Assembly (NCBI GenBank): GCA_047607345.1 | Contig: JASGDF010000125.1 | Coordinates: 1 to 39,384 of the forward strand | DNA from: Pseudomonas_S sp047607345 | GTDB lineage: Bacteria > Pseudomonadota > Gammaproteobacteria > Xanthomonadales > Xanthomonadaceae | Reading direction: 5' to 3' | Length of the DNA: 39,384 nucleotides | Shown here: in pieces, positions 15,036 to 24,101 of the stretch | Numbering within the stretch: the first letter of the stretch is position 1 | Layout: each line of letters opens with the position of its first letter | Translations under genes and position numbers: made by a program | Notes under the pieces: generated by a model | What the model was told of the DNA's origin: nothing | Databases searched by the model: none | Seen by the model: the letters and a program-made list of their open reading frames with translations, nothing else

Positions 15036-15163
15036 TCTTTTGACTCCTGTTGCGGGCAATACCGCGAAATCGACAATCGGCCTTCTCGCCGTAACCGGCG
15101 GTGAAACCCGACAACATTCTTAAATCGACGAAGGCAGCAAGAACCACCTTCGCGAGTGGTGCT

Positions 15164-15192
15164 TTTATACCAGCGAGCCTCTGCGCAAGCAA
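15164..15192 (-). promoter_or_regulatory. Sigma-70 promoter of hupB (and downstream tRNAs)
   Basis: On the minus strand TTGCTT (15187-15192) and TATAAA (15164-15169) are 17 bases apart, an optimal spacing, about 130 bases before the hupB ATG. This is the most AT-rich point of the gap. Confidence 0.75.
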
Positions 15193-15223
15193 GCCAAAAC
15201 CCAATAACGGCGCGGGTTTTGGC
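15193..15223 (-). terminator. Hairpin after lon
   Basis: GCCAAAACCC (15193-15202) and GGGTTTTGGC (15214-15223) form a perfect 10-bp stem with an 11-base loop, 29 bases after the lon stop. There is no long U-tract, and the stem ends right at the -35 box of the hupB promoter, so it may terminate lon only partly. Confidence 0.55.
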
Positions 15224-15252
15224 TACTTTCAGGATCTTGCCAGTTCACGTCA

Positions 15253-17724
15253 TCAGTGCTTGACACGAGTCGACGGCGACGGTTTGGACTTGCGCCGGAC
15301 CGCGACGCCGCCCGCTGCCTTGCGTGGCTTTTCCTTGACACGTTTGGGCTTCAGCGGCGACTCCAGTGCAAGATCCAGCACCTCGTCGATCCACTTCACC
15401 GGGATGATGTCCAGGTCACGCGTCACGTTCGCCGGGATGTCGGCGAGGTCCTTGCGGTTCTCGTCCGGGATCAGCACGGTGCGGATGCCGCCGCGCAGCG
15501 CGGCGAGCAGTTTCTCCTTGAGTCCGCCGATCGCCGAGACGCGTCCACGCAAAGTGATCTCGCCGGTCATCGCCACGTCCGAGCGCACCGCGACCTTGGT
15601 CAGCGTCGACACCAGCGAAGTCACCATCGCGATGCCGGCGCTGGGGCCATCCTTCGGCGTGGCGCCATCGGGCACATGCAGGTGCACGTCGTGCTTCTGC
15701 AGGAAATCCACGTCGATGCCGAGTCCCTCGGCACGCGAGCGCACCACCGACAGCGCAGCCGTCGCCGATTCCTTCATCACGTTGCCAAGCTGGCCGGTCA
15801 GCGTGACCGCCCCCTTGCCTGGCACCAGCGTCGACTCGATCTGCAGCAGGTCGCCACCGACCTCGGTCCAGGCCAGGCCCGTGACCAGACCGATCTCGTT
15901 CTGCTCCTCGGCACGACCGAAGTCGAAACGGCGCACGCCCAGGTAGTTGTTGAGATTGGTCGCATCCACGACCACCCGCGCGACCGGCTTCTTCGCGCCC
16001 TTTCTCGCCGGCGCCGTTTTCACCGGCTGCGGACCGGCCAGCGCAATCTGCTTGACCACCTTGCGGCAGATCTTGGAAATTTCGCGCTCGAGGTTGCGCA
16101 CGCCCGACTCACGCGTGTAGTAGCGCACGATGTCACGGATCGCGCCCTCCTCGATCGCCAGCTCCTCCGGCTTGAGGCCGTTGGCCTTGAGCTGCTTGGG
16201 CACCAGGTAACGCGCGGCGATGTTGAGCTTCTCGTCCTCGGTGTAGCCGGGGATCCGGATCACCTCCATGCGGTCCAGCAGCGGGCCGGGGATGTTGAGC
16301 GAGTTCGAGGTCGCCACGAACATCACCTCCGACAGGTCTAGGTCGACCTCCAGGTAATGATCGTTGAAGGCGCTGTTCTGCTCCGGATCGAGCACTTCCA
16401 GCAGCGCCGAGGACGGGTCGCCGCGGAAGTCCATCGACATCTTGTCGATCTCGTCGAGCACGAACAACGGATTCTTGCTGCCGACCTTGTTGAGGTTCTG
16501 CACCAGCCGGCCCGGCATCGAGCCGACGTAGGTACGACGATGCCCACGGATCTCGGCCTCGTCGCGCACCCCGCCCAGCGACATACGCACGAACTTGCGG
16601 TTGGTGGCCTTGGCGATCGACTGGCCGAGCGAGGTCTTGCCCACGCCGGGCGGGCCGACCAGGCACAGGATCGGGCCCTTCATGTTCTTCACCCGCGACT
16701 GCACCGCCAGGTACTCAAGGATGCGCTCCTTGACCTTCTCCAGGCCGTAGTGGTCGGCGTCGAGCGTCTCCTGGGCGACCTTGAGGTCCTTGCGCACCTT
16801 GCTGCGCTTCTTCCACGGCACCCCGAGCAGCCAGTCGAGGTAATTGCGCACCACCGCGGCCTCGGCCGACATCGGCGACATCTGCTTGAGCTTGTTCAGC
16901 TCGTTCTTGGCCTTGGTCTCCACCGGCTTGGGCATGCCGGCCGCGGCGATCCGGCGCGCCAACTCCTCCAGCTCGCCTGGCGCATCGTCGAGGTCGCCCA
17001 GTTCCTTCTGGATCGCCTTCATCTGCTCGTTGAGGTAGTACTCGCGCTGGCTCTTCTCCATCTGCGACTTGACCCGGCCGCGGATGCGCTTCTCCAGCTG
17101 CTGCACGTCGATCTCGCCGTCGACCAGGCCGACAAGCAGCTCCAGTCGCTCACCGACGTCGTCGGTCTCCAGCAGGCGCTGCTTGTCGGCCAGGCGCACG
17201 CCGATGTGCGCGGCGATGGTGTCGGCCAGCCGCCGCGGATCGTCGATCCCGGCCAGGGTCTGCAGCAGCTCGGGCGGCAGCTTGCGGTTGGTCTTGACAT
17301 ACTGCTCGAACAGCGACATCAGCGAACGCGCCACCGCCTCGACCTCGCGCGGCTCGCGCGCGTCGACCGTGGCGATCTCGGTACCGTGCCCCTGCAGCGC
17401 CCCATCGCGCTCGATGACCTTGTCGACCCGCACGCGGGTCAACCCCTCGACCAGCACCTTGATCGTTCCGTCCGGGAGCTTGAGCAGTTGCAGCACCTGC
17501 GCCAGCGTGCCGACCTCGTACAGGTCGCCGGCGACCGGGTCGTCGGTCTCGGCGGACTTCTGAGCGACCAGCAGGATGCGCTTGTCGGCCTCCATCGCCT
17601 GCTCGAGCGCGCGCATCGACTTGTCGCGACCGACGAACAGCGGGATGACCATGTGCGGGAACACCACTACGTCACGCAGCGGCAATACCGGCAGGTCGAG
17701 TACTTCGGTTTGGGCATGGGCCAT
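15253..17724 (-). CDS. lon: ATP-dependent protease Lon
   Basis: Lon degrades misfolded and selected regulatory proteins in the cytoplasm. The 823-residue protein has the N-terminal substrate-binding domain (LPVLPLRDVVVFPHMVIPLF), a long coiled-coil middle (SQREYYLNEQMKAIQKELG), an AAA+ module with Walker A GPPGVGKT at 357-364 and Walker B FVLDEIDK at about 421-428, and the Ser-Lys protease domain with Ser695 in KDGPSAG and Lys738 in GGLKEK, the same 43-residue spacing as in E. coli. The ATG at 17724 is preceded by GGAG and begins MAHAQTEVLDLPVLPLRD; the in-frame upstream stretch passes through the clpX terminator. A linker rich in Lys/Ala at about 565-582 and a basic C-terminal tail after 790 are slightly unusual. 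Confidence 0.98.
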   Translation of the reverse strand: MAHAQTEVLDLPVLPLRDVVVFPHMVIPLFVGRDKSMRALEQAMEADKRILLVAQKSAETDDPVAGDLYEVGTLAQVLQLLKLPDGTIKVLVEGLTRVRVDKVIERDGALQGHGTEIATVDAREPREVEAVARSLMSLFEQYVKTNRKLPPELLQTLAGIDDPRRLADTIAAHIGVRLADKQRLLETDDVGERLELLVGLVDGEIDVQQLEKRIRGRVKSQMEKSQREYYLNEQMKAIQKELGDLDDAPGELEELARRIAAAGMPKPVETKAKNELNKLKQMSPMSAEAAVVRNYLDWLLGVPWKKRSKVRKDLKVAQETLDADHYGLEKVKERILEYLAVQSRVKNMKGPILCLVGPPGVGKTSLGQSIAKATNRKFVRMSLGGVRDEAEIRGHRRTYVGSMPGRLVQNLNKVGSKNPLFVLDEIDKMSMDFRGDPSSALLEVLDPEQNSAFNDHYLEVDLDLSEVMFVATSNSLNIPGPLLDRMEVIRIPGYTEDEKLNIAARYLVPKQLKANGLKPEELAIEEGAIRDIVRYYTRESGVRNLEREISKICRKVVKQIALAGPQPVKTAPARKGAKKPVARVVVDATNLNNYLGVRRFDFGRAEEQNEIGLVTGLAWTEVGGDLLQIESTLVPGKGAVTLTGQLGNVMKESATAALSVVRSRAEGLGIDVDFLQKHDVHLHVPDGATPKDGPSAGIAMVTSLVSTLTKVAVRSDVAMTGEITLRGRVSAIGGLKEKLLAALRGGIRTVLIPDENRKDLADIPANVTRDLDIIPVKWIDEVLDLALESPLKPKRVKEKPRKAAGGVAVRRKSKPSPSTRVKH

Positions 17725-17766
17725 GGGGGCTCCGGTCGAATGCGGGGATTTTTCGGGCGCGAAAAA

Positions 17767-17797
17767 CGCCGATGGCCCCGTTATGGGGCCATCGGCG
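17767..17797 (-). terminator. Rho-independent terminator of clpX
   Basis: CGCCGATGGCCCC (17767-17779) and GGGGCCATCGGCG (17785-17797) form a perfect 13-bp stem with a five-base loop. On the minus strand it is followed by TTTTT (17762-17766). Confidence 0.9.
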
Positions 17798-17809
17798 CAG
17801 CGTTGCAAG
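17783..17809 (-). promoter_or_regulatory. Candidate heat-shock (sigma-32-like) promoter of lon
   Basis: On the minus strand CTTGCA (17804-17809) and CCCCAT (17783-17788) are 15 bases apart. The known sigma-32 pattern is CTTGAA, 13-17 bases, CCCCAT, so the -10 element is perfect and the -35 differs at one base. The lon ATG is about 60 bases downstream. The -10 element lies in the second arm and loop of the clpX terminator. Lon belongs to the heat-shock regulon in many proteobacteria, which makes the match plausible; no experiment supports it here. Confidence 0.5.
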
Positions 17810-17873
17810 AGGATCGTAATGAGGCCTTTGCGCTCAAGCGCTTAGCGCCGCGTCCGTCTCGCTGAACAGGAAC

Positions 17874-19160
<1,287 letters not shown>

Positions 19161-19218
19161 GCTTCTGTTACCCAGTTACCCCACCCGATGAACGGGGGTT
19201 CGATTTCGAGAATAGCAC

Positions 19219-19252
19219 AGGGTCGGGCGGACGCCAGTCCAGGCCCGACCCT
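19219..19252 (-). promoter_or_regulatory. Hairpin in the clpP-clpX gap
   Basis: AGGGTCGGGC and GCCCGACCCT form a perfect 10-bp stem with a 14-base loop. On the minus strand no U-tract follows; instead GTGCTATTCTCG comes next, with a possible -10 element for clpX. It may stabilise or partly separate the clpP and clpX messages. Confidence 0.5.
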
Positions 19253-19287
19253 GCCGGATTTTCCTGCTTTTTCCGCAACTTGCCAGG

Positions 19288-19914
19288 TCAGGTGGGCTGG
19301 ATCGACTCTTCCGGGCGGCGCTCCAGCACCTGGTCGACCAGGCCATAGGCCTGCGCGTCGACGGCGCTCTTGAAGTTGTCGCGCTCGGTATCGCGCGCGA
19401 TCGTCTCCAGCGACTGCCCGGTGTGCTTGGCCAGCACCTCGTTCAGGCGCGCGCGCAGGGTCAGGATCTCGCGCGCGTGGATGTCGATGTCGGTGGCCTG
19501 GCCCTGGAAGCCGCCCAACGGCTGGTGAATCATCACTCGCGAATTCGGCAGCGCGTAGCGCTTGCCGGCCGCGCCCGAGGCCAGCAGCAACGCCCCCATC
19601 GAGGCCGCCTGGCCGACGCAGATCGTGCTCACGTCCGGCTTGATGTACTGCATGGTGTCGTAGATCGCCATGCCGGCGGTGACCACGCCACCGGGCGAGT
19701 TGATGTAGATGCTGATGTCCTTCTCGGGGTTCTCCGCCTCGAGGAACAGCAGCTGCGCCACCACCAGGTTGGCCATGTGGTCGTCGATCGGGCCGACCAG
19801 GAAGATCAGGCGCTCCTTCAACAGGCGCGAGTAGATGTCGTACGCGCGCTCGCCGCGGCTGGTCTGCTCGACCACCATCGGCACCAGGTTCAGGGCTCTA
19901 GTCACATTGTCCAC
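19288..19914 (-). CDS. clpP: ATP-dependent Clp protease proteolytic subunit ClpP
   Basis: ClpP forms the 14-subunit serine protease barrel that works with ClpX. The 208-residue protein has the catalytic triad Ser105 (GQAASMGALLL), His130 (RVMIHQPLGGFQGQA) and Asp179 (DTERDNF). I use the GTG at 19914, which gives MDNVTRALNLVPMVVEQTSRGERAYD and has AGGAG 9 bases upstream; an in-frame GTG three codons later is also possible. The N-terminal propeptide should be removed. It follows tig by 67 bp, with a small hairpin between, and precedes clpX. Confidence 0.98.
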   Translation of the reverse strand: MDNVTRALNLVPMVVEQTSRGERAYDIYSRLLKERLIFLVGPIDDHMANLVVAQLLFLEAENPEKDISIYINSPGGVVTAGMAIYDTMQYIKPDVSTICVGQAASMGALLLASGAAGKRYALPNSRVMIHQPLGGFQGQATDIDIHAREILTLRARLNEVLAKHTGQSLETIARDTERDNFKSAVDAQAYGLVDQVLERRPEESIQPT

Positions 19915-19942
19915 GCGGGGATCTCCTGCTGTTTGTTGAATC

Positions 19943-19962
19943 CCCGCACATGGATGTGCGGG
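19943..19962 (-). promoter_or_regulatory. Hairpin between tig and clpP
   Basis: CCCGCACAT and ATGTGCGGG form a perfect 9-bp stem with a two-base loop. On the minus strand it is followed by GATTCAACAAACAG, not a U-tract, so it is more likely an mRNA processing or stabilising element than a full terminator. Confidence 0.5.
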
Positions 19963-19981
19963 CTGTTGCGAGGGACTCGCA

Positions 19982-21277
19982 TCAAGGCCGGATGGCCTCC
20001 TGGAACGACAGCGCCTGCTCGGTGTGCTGGGCGCGCTCGGCGATCCAGTCGATCACCTGCTCCTCCATCACCCGGCTCTGCAGTCCACCCATCAACTGGG
20101 GATCGTTGCGGTACATCTCAATGACCTGCTCCGGCTCCTCGTAGGTGGAGGCGATCAGGCGCAGGGTCTCGCTCACCCGCTTGGGATCCAGACGCAGCTC
20201 GTTGCGGCGGGCGACCTCGCCGACCAGCAGGCCGACCAGCACGCGCTTGCGCGCCGCGTCGATGAAGCCCTGATAGGCATCGGCCGGCACCTGGCCCGGA
20301 TCGCGGCCGCTGCGGCGGACCTGCTCGACCTGCTGGGCCAGCATCGAGCGCGCCTCGCCCTCGACCAGCCGCGGCGGCAGCTCGACGTGCGCGTAGGCGG
20401 CGATCAGCTGCTCGCCGACCTCGCGGCGCAGGCGGTTCATCAGCGCCCCCTTCAGCTCGCGCTCCAGGTTGGCGCGGATATCGCTGCGGAACTGCTCCAG
20501 CTCGCCGCTCTTGACACCGAAGCTCTTGATGAACGCCTTGTCCGCCTCCGGCAGCACCGGCTCGGAGACCTCGGTGGCCTTGACGTGGACCTGGACGGTC
20601 TTGCCGGCCAGCTGCGGCACGCGCCATTCGGCCGGGAAATCGACCGACAGGGTCTTCTCCTCGCCCTTGGCCAGCCCTTCCAGGCCTTTCTCGATCTGCT
20701 CGAACATCACCCCCGAGCCGAGGATGCTGCTGCCCTTCTCGACGCCCTCGGCCGGCAGGCGCTCGTCGCCGGCCTGCGACCAGGTCTCCAACGCGACCAG
20801 ATCACCGGCCTGGGCGCCGCGCTCGACCGGCTGCCAGGTGCGGCGCTGCAGGCGCAGGTTCTCGATCATCTGGTCGATGTCGGCCTCGGCGACCTCGGCG
20901 GTGTGGCGGATCACGTTCAGTTTGGCGACATCCACCTCGCCGAAGTCCGGCACCAGCTCGACGGTCGCGACGAAGTCCAGCTCGCCCTCGCCGGCGCGGT
21001 CGATGCGCGGCGCGCCGGCGATGCGCAGATCGTGCTCGCGCACCACCGAATCGAAGGTCTCGCGCAGCAGGCCGTCCAGCGCCTCGGCGCGAACCTGCGG
21101 ACCGAAACGCTGCTCGATCACCCTGGCCGGCACCTTGCCCGGGCGGAAGCCCTTGATCCGCGCGGTGCGCGCGATTTCGCTGAGACGGCCGCCGACGTGG
21201 AACTTCAGACGATCTTCCGGCAGGGTGAAGGTCAGTCGGCGTTCCAGATTGCCGGTCGATTCGATCGAAGCTTGCAT
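19982..21277 (-). CDS. tig: Trigger factor
   Basis: Trigger factor is the ribosome-bound chaperone and prolyl isomerase that meets nascent chains first. The 431-residue protein has the ribosome-docking signature GFRPGKVP at 43-50, an FKBP-type domain at about 150-245 (AQAGDLVALETW onwards), and the helical C-terminal arms. The ATG at 21277 is preceded by AGGAG, and begins MQASIESTGNLERRLTF, the usual start. An AT-rich patch (CCAATATATG on the minus strand, 21309-21318) about 30-40 bases upstream is a likely -10 region, with no clear -35. It follows the tRNA cluster and leads the tig-clpP-clpX-lon series. Confidence 0.97.
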   Translation of the reverse strand: MQASIESTGNLERRLTFTLPEDRLKFHVGGRLSEIARTARIKGFRPGKVPARVIEQRFGPQVRAEALDGLLRETFDSVVREHDLRIAGAPRIDRAGEGELDFVATVELVPDFGEVDVAKLNVIRHTAEVAEADIDQMIENLRLQRRTWQPVERGAQAGDLVALETWSQAGDERLPAEGVEKGSSILGSGVMFEQIEKGLEGLAKGEEKTLSVDFPAEWRVPQLAGKTVQVHVKATEVSEPVLPEADKAFIKSFGVKSGELEQFRSDIRANLERELKGALMNRLRREVGEQLIAAYAHVELPPRLVEGEARSMLAQQVEQVRRSGRDPGQVPADAYQGFIDAARKRVLVGLLVGEVARRNELRLDPKRVSETLRLIASTYEEPEQVIEMYRNDPQLMGGLQSRVMEEQVIDWIAERAQHTEQALSFQEAIRP

Positions 21278-21430
21278 GTTGACTCCTGCCGCCGACGCCC
21301 CTGGCATCGACATATATTGGAAAAGAACGGGTTGAATGACGGCGACGAAAGTCCGCCGAAGCCCTGTAGTTTCGCCGATTACGGCGGCCGCTGCCAGCGA
21401 CCGGAACCCGAGCCCGGTGCTCGATCGAGA

Positions 21431-21515
<85 letters not shown>

Positions 21516-21564
21516 GAGGCCGCACCTGCGGCAAAGCACATTGTTGCAGGGACGCCGCCAAACA

Positions 21565-21593
21565 AAAAGGCACCCGCTACGCGGATGCCTTTT
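21565..21593 (-). terminator. Terminator inside the tRNA cluster, after tRNA-Lys
   Basis: AAAAGGCACCCGC and GCGGATGCCTTTT pair with one mismatch around loop TAC; on the minus strand the stem ends in TTTTTGTTT. It starts 5 bases after the tRNA-Lys 3' end. Confidence 0.85.
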
Positions 21594-21598
21594 CGATT

Positions 21599-21674
21599 TG
21601 GTGGGCCGTCAAGGATTCGAACCTTGGACCTATTGATTAAGAGTCAACTGCTCTACCAACTGAGCTAACGGCCC
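21599..21674 (-). tRNA. tRNA-Lys(CTT)
   Basis: The acceptor arm GGGCCGT/ACGGCCC, anticodon loop CTCTTAA with anticodon CTT, T-arm CAAGG TTCGAAT CCTTG and encoded CCA are present. It reads AAG, the favoured lysine codon at this GC content. Confidence 0.97.
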
Positions 21675-21748
21675 TGAAACTGAGCTGCCCATTATAGGGC
21701 AATTTTCCTCGATTGCAACACTTGGCTGAAATCTGAGGAGGAAATCAG

Positions 21749-21826
21749 TGGGGTGGCTGAGGGGACTCGAACCCCCGACATCTGGAATCACAATCCAGTA
21801 CTCTAACCAACTGAGCTACAGCCACC
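21749..21826 (-). tRNA. tRNA-His(GTG)
   Basis: The anticodon stem CTGGA/TCCAG with loop TTGTGAT carries GTG. The encoded extra G at position -1 opposite the discriminator C, a hallmark of histidine tRNA, and the CCA end are present. Confidence 0.97.
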
Positions 21827-21857
21827 ACTGAAAACCTACCCTGCCCGACCCGCCCAA

Positions 21858-21934
21858 TGGCGCGCCCGACAGGAATCGAACCTGTAACCGCCGGCTTAGA
21901 AGGCCGGTGCTCTATCCAGTTGAGCTACGGGCGC
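21858..21934 (-). tRNA. tRNA-Arg(TCT)
   Basis: The acceptor arm GCGCCCG/CGGGCGC, anticodon stem CCGGC/GCCGG with loop CTTCTAA (anticodon TCT) and encoded CCA are present. It reads the rare AGA/AGG codons. Confidence 0.97.
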
Positions 21935-21975
21935 CCGGACCGGATCTCGCATCCCGCACACCGTTGGAAGCGGAG

Positions 21976-22052
21976 TGGTCGGGGTAGAGGGATTCGAACC
22001 CCCGACATCCTGCTCCCAAAGCAGGCGCGCTACCAGACTGCGCTATACCCCG
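21976..22052 (-). tRNA. tRNA-Pro(TGG)
   Basis: The acceptor arm CGGGGTA/TACCCCG, anticodon stem CCTGC/GCAGG with loop TTTGGGA (anticodon TGG) and encoded CCA are present. It is the first gene of the Pro-Arg-His-Lys-Leu cluster. Confidence 0.97.
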
Positions 22053-22095
22053 GCGGAACGGACCCTCTCGCGCCCGAAGGCTCGAAAGGTCGGCT

Positions 22096-22125
22096 ATTCT
22101 GATGAATCCTCCTGGCTTCTGTCAA
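22096..22125 (-). promoter_or_regulatory. Promoter of the tRNA cluster
   Basis: On the minus strand a perfect TTGACA (22120-22125) is followed after 18 bases by CAGAAT (22096-22101), about 44 bases before tRNA-Pro. The bases just after the -10 are GC-rich (AGCCGACC), the kind of discriminator seen at stringently controlled stable-RNA promoters. Confidence 0.7.
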
Positions 22126-22218
22126 TCACGAATTGCGGCTCGATCGCATCGGCTATGCTTGCGGCCAGCAACCGGCCGGCATTCCCGCCGGCCGGCACGT
22201 CACCAGGGAGAGACAGAC

Positions 22219-22983
22219 ATGATGCGCAGCGGCAATCCGGCACTTCAGGAATCCACGTTCCTCGACCTCGGCAGCGGCGCCGTGGTCACCCGCGGCAGCG
22301 CAGCCATGACGCTGGCCGGCACCGTCAACAAGACCGCCGGACTGTTGCTGCTGGCATTGCTGACCGCCGCCTTCGCCTGGCACCAGACCCTGGGCCCTGA
22401 TGGCACTCCGCTACCGGCGGCACGCCTGTACATGCTGGGCGGCGCGATCGGCGGGCTGGTGTTCGCGCTGGCCACGGTCTTCAAGAAGCAGTGGGCGCCG
22501 GTGACCGCGCCACTGTACGCGCTGCTGGAAGGCTTCTTCCTCGGCGCGATCTCGGCGATCTACGAGGCCCGCTTCGACGGCATCGTGTTCCAGGCGGTAC
22601 TGCTGACCTTCGGCACGCTGTTCGCGCTGCTGATGGCCTACCGCAGCGGCCTGATCAAGGCGACCGAGAACTTCAAGCTGGGCGTGGCCGCGGCGACCGG
22701 CGGCATTGCACTGGTCTATCTGGCGACGATCGTGCTCGGATTCTTCAACGTCAGCATCCCGTACATCCACCAGTCGGGCGTGATCGGGATCGGCTTCAGT
22801 CTGTTCGTGGTGGTGATCGCCGCGTTGAACCTGGTACTGGACTTCGACTTCATCGAGAACGGCGTCGAGCAGGGCGCCCCCAAGTACATGGAGTGGTATG
22901 GCGCGTTCGGGCTGATGGTGACGCTGGTGTGGCTGTACGTCGAATTCCTGCGACTGCTGTCCAAGCTGCAGTCGCGCAACTGA
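22219..22983 (+). CDS. Bax inhibitor-1 / YccA-type inner-membrane protein
   Basis: A 254-residue integral membrane protein with seven hydrophobic segments, including TAGLLLLALLTAAFAW, YMLGGAIGGLVFALATVF, VLLTFGTLFALLMAYRSG and LMVTLVWLYVEFLRLL. The internal LNLVLDFDFIENGVEQGAPKYMEWYGAFGLMVTLVW block, with acidic residues between membrane helices, marks the bacterial BaxI_1 group. Members elsewhere are thought to be pH-gated calcium leak channels, or in the YccA case an FtsH modulator; which applies here is not known. Two ATGs in a row (22219, 22222) follow a clear AGGGAG ribosome-binding site. It is divergent from the tRNA cluster and convergent with icd. Confidence 0.9.
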   Translation: MMRSGNPALQESTFLDLGSGAVVTRGSAAMTLAGTVNKTAGLLLLALLTAAFAWHQTLGPDGTPLPAARLYMLGGAIGGLVFALATVFKKQWAPVTAPLYALLEGFFLGAISAIYEARFDGIVFQAVLLTFGTLFALLMAYRSGLIKATENFKLGVAAATGGIALVYLATIVLGFFNVSIPYIHQSGVIGIGFSLFVVVIAALNLVLDFDFIENGVEQGAPKYMEWYGAFGLMVTLVWLYVEFLRLLSKLQSRN

Positions 22984-22989
22984 CTGCAA

Positions 22990-23037
22990 GACTTCAGTCG
23001 CGATGGGGTTTTGCCTAGAAGTCGCTCCTACGGGAAG
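22990..23037. repeat. REP-like element (copy B)
   Basis: The words GACTTCAGTCGCGATGGGG (from about 22990) and AGTCGCTCCTACGGGAAGGCC (ending about 23040) also occur in copy A at 6357-6438, here with a shortened centre. GACTTC and GAAGTC give a partial inverted repeat. Confidence 0.7.
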
Positions 23038-23082
23038 GCCGCAACGAACAAGGGCGCCATCGGCGCCCTTGTTCGTTGCGGC
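23038..23082. terminator. Perfect 21-bp inverted repeat between convergent genes
   Basis: The arms at 23038-23058 (starting GCCGCAACGAACAAGG) and 23062-23082 (ending TTCGTTGCGGC) are perfectly complementary with a three-base loop ATC. The upper stem is GC-rich and the lower stem contains AACAAG/CTTGTT. It lies between the BI-1-like gene and icd and probably stops transcription from both sides, although there is no clean U-tract. Confidence 0.75.
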
Positions 23083-23093
23083 AGCCGGCCTGC

Positions 23094-24101
23094 TCAAAGC
23101 CGGCTGGCGATCGCCTTGGCGAAGCCCAGGGTGTCGCCGCTGCCCCCCAGGTCCGGGGTCAGCGTGTCCTTGGCTTCCAACGTGGCGACGATAGCATTGC
23201 GCAAGCGCTCGGCGTTCTGTGGCTGGCCCAGGTGGTCGAGCATTTGCGCGGCACCCAGCAGCAGCGCGCAGGGGTTGGCCTTGCCCTGACCGGCAATGTC
23301 CGGCGCCGAGCCGTGCACCGCTTCGAAGATCGCCGCGTCGGTGCCGATGTTGGCGCCCGGAGCCAGGCCCAGGCCACCGACCAGGCCGGCGCACAGGTCG
23401 GAGATGATGTCGCCGAACAGGTTGGTGGTGACGATGATGTCGAACTGCTCGGGGCGCATCACCAGCTGCATGCAGGTGTTGTCGACGATCATCTCCTGGA
23501 ACTCGATGTCCGGGTACTGCGCGGCAACCTCGCGCGCGACCTTCAGGAACAGGCCCGAGGTCGACTTGATGATGTTGGCCTTGTGCACCGCGGTGACCTT
23601 CCTGCGGCCGGTGGCCTTGGCCAGATCGAAGGCGTAGCGCACGATGCGTTCGGAACCCTTGCGGGTGACGCGGGTGCCGGAGAAGGCGGTCTCGCCGTCC
23701 TCGGACACGGTCTGGCCCTCGCTCAGATAGGCGCCCTCGGTGTTCTCGCGCACGGTGATCAGATCCACGCCGTCGGCGAAGCGCGACTTGGTGTTCGGAA
23801 ACGACTTGGCCGGACGCACGTTGGCGTACAGGTCGAACTTGCGGCGCAGCGCGACGTTGATCGAGCTGAAACCTTCGCCGACCGGCGTGGTCAGGGGGCT
23901 CTTGAGCGCAACCTTGTTTTTGGCGATCGAGGCCAGCGTGGCCTCCGGCAGCAGGTCGCCGTGCTTCTCCAGCGCGACCAGGCCGGCATCGGCGAATTCG
24001 TACTCCAGCCCCGCCTTCAGCGCGTCGAGCACGAACAGGGTGGCATCCATGATCTCCGGGCCGATGCCATCGCCGCGGATGATCGTGATTGTCTGCGTCA
24101 T
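23094..24101 (-). CDS. Isocitrate dehydrogenase, NAD-type
   Basis: The enzyme oxidises isocitrate to 2-oxoglutarate in the TCA cycle. The 335-residue protein is of the short isocitrate/isopropylmalate dehydrogenase type, with VRENTEGAYLSEG at 118-130, catalytic Lys174 in VHKANIIKSTSGLF, the metal-binding Asp residues in TTNLFGDIISDL, and EAVHGSAPDIAGQGKANP at 260-277. In that last motif Asp268-Ile269 stand where NADP enzymes such as E. coli Icd have Lys-Tyr, which argues for NAD as cofactor. The start MTQTITIIRGDGIGPE at 24101 is the normal N-terminus. The gene is convergent with the BI-1-like gene, and its upstream gap holds a CATAAT hexamer (24177-24182). Confidence 0.93.
   Translation of the reverse strand: MTQTITIIRGDGIGPEIMDATLFVLDALKAGLEYEFADAGLVALEKHGDLLPEATLASIAKNKVALKSPLTTPVGEGFSSINVALRRKFDLYANVRPAKSFPNTKSRFADGVDLITVRENTEGAYLSEGQTVSEDGETAFSGTRVTRKGSERIVRYAFDLAKATGRRKVTAVHKANIIKSTSGLFLKVAREVAAQYPDIEFQEMIVDNTCMQLVMRPEQFDIIVTTNLFGDIISDLCAGLVGGLGLAPGANIGTDAAIFEAVHGSAPDIAGQGKANPCALLLGAAQMLDHLGQPQNAERLRNAIVATLEAKDTLTPDLGGSGDTLGFAKAIASRL

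Noticed and set aside
16357..17865. A 502-codon plus-strand frame opposite lon
   Set aside because: Antisense of lon, with no motif or start signal.
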